From Actinomadura chibensis NBRC 106107 (GTDB taxonomy: Bacteria; Actinomycetota; Actinomycetes; Streptosporangiales; Streptosporangiaceae): 64,000 bases of DNA. Both the position numbers and the translations under genes were made by a program. Below the pieces are notes generated by a model. That model had not been told where the DNA came from. It made no database searches and saw only the letters and a list, made by a program, of their open reading frames with translations. The stretch spans positions 62,001 to 126,000 of the forward strand of contig NZ_BCQP01000001.1 of the NCBI RefSeq assembly GCF_001552135.1, in the 5' to 3' direction. Shown in pieces: positions 60,285 to 64,000 of this stretch; position 1 is the stretch's first letter; every line of letters begins with the position of its first letter.

Positions 60285-60328
60285 TTCGCGGTCTCGCGGC
60301 CGCGGTTTCGCGTGGTCGCGGTTTCGCG
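60285..60328. repeat. Three imperfect direct repeats upstream of ftsY
   Basis: TTCGCGGTCTCGCG, CCGCGGTTTCGCG and GTCGCGGTTTCGCG follow each other with about 15-base spacing between the DivIVA-like gene and ftsY. They could be regulatory or a remnant of slippage. Confidence 0.5.
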
Positions 60329-60391
60329 CGGCGCGCCCCTGGGGGCAGACTGTGCCGCCGGGCGGACACCTTCTGTAAAACTGGGGGCGCT

Positions 60392-61537
60392 ATGGAATAT
60401 GTGATCGTCATCGCCGCGCTGGCGGCCGTCGCGCTGATCGCGGGCGGCGTCTGGCTGCTCGGGCCCCGCCGCACCCGGCCGCGCCCGCCCGTCGAGCGTC
60501 CCGCGGAACGGACCGGCGGCGCCACCGCCGTCGACGAGGCGGAGGCGGGCGCGACCGTCGCCGAGCGCCCGCCCGTGGAGGCGGCGCCGCCCGTCGTCGA
60601 GATCGAGAAGCCGCCGCCGGGCGCCGGGCGGCTCGTCCGGCTGCGGGCCCGGCTCGCGCGCTCCCAGAACACGTTCGGCAAGACCCTCCTCGGCCTGCTG
60701 TCCCGCGACACGCTGGACGACGACGCCTGGGAGGAGATCGAGGACACCCTGATCACCGCCGACATGGGCACGACCGTCGCCCGGCAGGTCACCGACGACC
60801 TGCGCACGCGGGTCCAGGTCCTCGGGACGCGCAGCCCCGAGGAGGTGCGCGCGATGCTCAAGGAGGAGCTGGTCAAGCAGATCGGCCCCGACCTCGACCG
60901 CTCGCTGCACACCGACGCGCCGGGGGAGCGTCCCGCCGTGATGATGGTCGTCGGCGTCAACGGCACCGGCAAGACCACCACGTGCGGCAAGCTCGGCCGC
61001 GTCCTCGTCGGGGACGGCAAGACCGTCGTGCTCGGCGCCGCCGACACCTTCCGCGCCGCCGCCGCCGACCAGCTGGAGACCTGGGGGACGCGGGTCGGGG
61101 CGCAGGTCGTCCGGCGCGGCGAGGGCGCCGACCCGGCGAGCGTCGCCTTCGACGCCGTCAAGCAGGGCATCGACTCCAAGGTCGACGTGGTCATCGTCGA
61201 CACCGCGGGCCGCCTGCACACCAAGACCGGCCTGATGGACGAGCTGGGCAAGGTCAAGCGCGTCGTGGAGAAGCAGGCCATGGTCGACGAGGTCCTCCTC
61301 GTCCTGGACGCGACGACCGGGCAGAACGGCATGCAGCAGGCCCGCGTGTTCGCCGAGGTCGTCAACATCACCGGCGTCGTCCTGACCAAGCTGGACGGCA
61401 CCGCGAAGGGCGGCATCGTCGTCCAGGTGCAGCGGGAGCTGGGCGTGCCGGTCAAGCTCGTCGGCCTCGGCGAGGGCCCGGACGACCTCGCCCCGTTCGA
61501 GCCCGAGGCGTTCGTGGACGCGATCCTGGGGGACTGA
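60392..61537 (+). CDS. ftsY: Signal recognition particle receptor FtsY
   Basis: FtsY docks SRP-ribosome complexes to the membrane. The 381-residue protein has an N-terminal membrane helix (YVIVIAALAAVALIAGGVWL), a Pro/Glu-rich linker to about residue 75, the N domain, and the SRP GTPase motifs GVNGTGKTTTCGKLG (G1), DTFRAAAADQL (G2), DTAGR (G3), TKLDGTAKGG (G4). ATG 60392 is preceded by GGGGGC and by TGTAAAAC, a possible -10 box. Confidence 0.97.
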   Translation: MEYVIVIAALAAVALIAGGVWLLGPRRTRPRPPVERPAERTGGATAVDEAEAGATVAERPPVEAAPPVVEIEKPPPGAGRLVRLRARLARSQNTFGKTLLGLLSRDTLDDDAWEEIEDTLITADMGTTVARQVTDDLRTRVQVLGTRSPEEVRAMLKEELVKQIGPDLDRSLHTDAPGERPAVMMVVGVNGTGKTTTCGKLGRVLVGDGKTVVLGAADTFRAAAADQLETWGTRVGAQVVRRGEGADPASVAFDAVKQGIDSKVDVVIVDTAGRLHTKTGLMDELGKVKRVVEKQAMVDEVLLVLDATTGQNGMQQARVFAEVVNITGVVLTKLDGTAKGGIVVQVQRELGVPVKLVGLGEGPDDLAPFEPEAFVDAILGD

Positions 61538-61568
61538 AATCCCGCCGATGATTCGGTAGATCCGGTTT

Positions 61569-61648
61569 GTGAGGTTCCGGAAACACCGGTGAAACACACC
61601 GGTACGGGGTTTCACATCACCGAAACACCCGAGTCCTCCCGGTGAAAC
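61569..61648 (+). promoter_or_regulatory. GlnR boxes upstream of amtB
   Basis: A complete GlnR pattern can be read at 61611-61648: TTCAC, 6 bases, GAAAC, 6 bases, GTCCT, 6 bases, GAAAC. A partial one lies before it: GTGAG (61569), 6 bases, GAAAC, 6 bases, GAAAC. The consensus in actinomycetes is GTnAC-n6-GAAAC-n6-GTnAC-n6-GAAAC. This places amtB-glnB under nitrogen control. Confidence 0.75.
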
Positions 61649-61706
61649 CGCCGCGTCCGAATCTCTGAGCAGTCGTGTTCTCCGGCGAGGAGGGACTGTC
61701 TCGGAG

Positions 61707-63402
<1,696 letters not shown>

Positions 63403-63403
<1 letters not shown>

Positions 63404-63927
63404 TGCCTACCCCACCCAACCACCCCCACCCACCCCACACGGTCAGGTCCCAAACCTCCCAATCCCAGCCGGACCAATCCCAGCCGGGCTGGTCCGAGCC
63501 GGGCCGGTCCCAGCCGGGCCGGTCCCAGCCGGGCCGGTCCCAGCCGGGCCGATCCCGGCCGGGCTGGTCCGAGCCGGGCTGGTCCGAGCCGGGTCGGACT
63601 CAGCCGGGCCGGGCTCAGCCGGGGCGGTCCCAGTCGGGTCGGACTCAGCTGGGTCGGACTCAGATGGGTCGGACTCAGCCGGGGCGGTCCCAGCCGGGTC
63701 GGTCCGAGCGGGGTCGGACGGACCGGACCCAGACAGGCCGGGCTCAGCCGGGGCGGTCCGAGCCGGGCCGGACCCAGATGGGCCGGGCTCAGCCGGGCCG
63801 GGCTCAGTCGGGCTGGTCCCAGTCGGGCCGGACTCGGACGGGCCGATCCCAGACAGGCCGGGGCTCGGCGGGGCGGCACCAGGCGGTAGTCAGGCGGTAT
63901 GTCGGCGGCTGGCGTGTCGGAGGGTGA
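63403..63927 (+). CDS. Possible pentapeptide-repeat protein (S/T/A-Q/E-P-G-R) between glnB and glnD
   Basis: ATG 63403 overlaps the glnB stop (TAATG), suggesting coupling. The 174-residue frame begins MPTPPNHPHPPHTVRSQTSQ and then consists almost wholly of a five-residue repeat such as SQPGR, TQPGR, AQPGR, SEPGW and TQMGR, ending in RRYVGGWRVGG. Gly at repeat position 4 is kept although its third codon base varies (GGC, GGT, GGG), and the one irregular unit is 9 bases, keeping frame. Function unknown; the array could also be untranslated. Confidence 0.4.
63466..63864. repeat. 15-bp tandem repeat array, 26 units
   Basis: Units of the form CAGCCGGGCCGGTCC follow head to tail: 17 from 63466 to 63720, a 9-base partial unit, then 9 more from 63730 to 63864. 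Sequence variants occur mainly at unit positions 1, 4-6, 9-10 and 13-15. No spacer sequences are present, so it is not CRISPR. Confidence 0.9.
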
Positions 63928-63946
63928 CTTGTCGGGGGATCGTCCG

Positions 63947-64000
63947 GTGACGGAGAGCTCGGCCATGGCCCGCTCGGCAAACGCGCGCGCGGCCCGCGCG
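63947..64000 (+). CDS. glnD: Probable start of glnD (PII uridylyl/adenylyltransferase), truncated by window end
   Basis: GTG 63947 follows GGGGGAT at good spacing and opens a frame (VTESSAMARSANARAARA) that runs off the window; ATG 63965 is an alternative start. The assignment to glnD rests only on gene order, since amtB-glnB-glnD is standard in actinomycetes. No domain is visible in the 18 codons present. Confidence 0.4.
   Translation, partial: MTESSAMARSANARAARA

Noticed and set aside
63466..63864. CRISPR array
   Set aside because: Units are 15 bases, directly adjacent and imperfect, with no spacers and no cas genes.

Overview
This window comes from the chromosome of a very GC-rich actinomycete. 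The pointers are GTG and TTG starts, an F420-pathway guanylyltransferase (cofC/fbiD), an NdgR-type IclR regulator beside leuCD, GlnR-like boxes before amtB-glnB, and the order cofC-plsC-gpsA-ddl ... thiL-thiD-rpmB-DAK2-recG-rsmD-coaD-DUF177-rpmF-rnc-mutM-acyP-smc-ftsY-amtB-glnB. Protein style (for example an N-terminus reading MGRHTK) suggests a Thermomonosporaceae/Actinomadura-like organism. That placement is inference.

Region 1 (1-5.9 kb) holds the tail of a CBM2-like secreted protein, an FAH-family enzyme, DUF2461, one tRNA-Gln and two identical tRNA-Glu genes, a DUF1963 protein, a VOC protein, a PAP2 phosphatase, an ABC ATPase with no adjacent permease and an EspR-like regulator. Region 2 (5.96-13.3 kb) is a tight operon, nuoA-(NuoB/NuoD-like)-H-J-K-L-M-N. 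It encodes a complex I-like membrane arm with no NADH-oxidising or iron-sulfur arm; the one soluble subunit looks like a NuoB/NuoD hybrid that has lost its cluster cysteines. Region 3 (13.3-19.5 kb) carries an MHYT sensor, a SAM hydrolase plus NUDIX pair, LysR, RidA, a dehydrogenase remnant, two coupled DUF202 proteins, and MerR and NdgR regulators.

Region 4 (19.6-26.6 kb) is core metabolism: leuCD, HU, cofC, plsC, gpsA and ddl. An accessory insert follows (26.6-30.6 kb): a beta-propeller lipoprotein, a 3-hydroxyisobutyrate-dehydrogenase-like enzyme, a cluster of three unusual tRNA genes (two short-variable-loop tRNAs with leucine anticodons CAG and GAG, and one GUA tRNA with an odd D arm), and a TetR regulator whose start codon lies in a 14-bp palindrome. 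Region 5 (30.6-47.9 kb) returns to core genes, interrupted by a CBM2-like membrane protein, a Ser/Thr kinase, an LPXTG surface protein and a PBP2-type transpeptidase.

Region 6 (48.4-63.9 kb) runs smc ... ftsY-amtB-glnB. Between smc and ftsY sits an 8-kb accessory block: an HTH/TM/lectin-like protein, a NarL-type two-component system, a secreted GH16 glucanase, a lipoprotein and a globin-flavohemoprotein-DivIVA-like operon. Two promoters in this block share the palindrome GGGCCCTAGGGCCC at nearly the same distance from a TAGCCT/TAGCGT -10 box, which suggests a small local regulon. The window ends in a 15-bp tandem repeat array (26 units, open in the plus frame) and the probable first codons of glnD.
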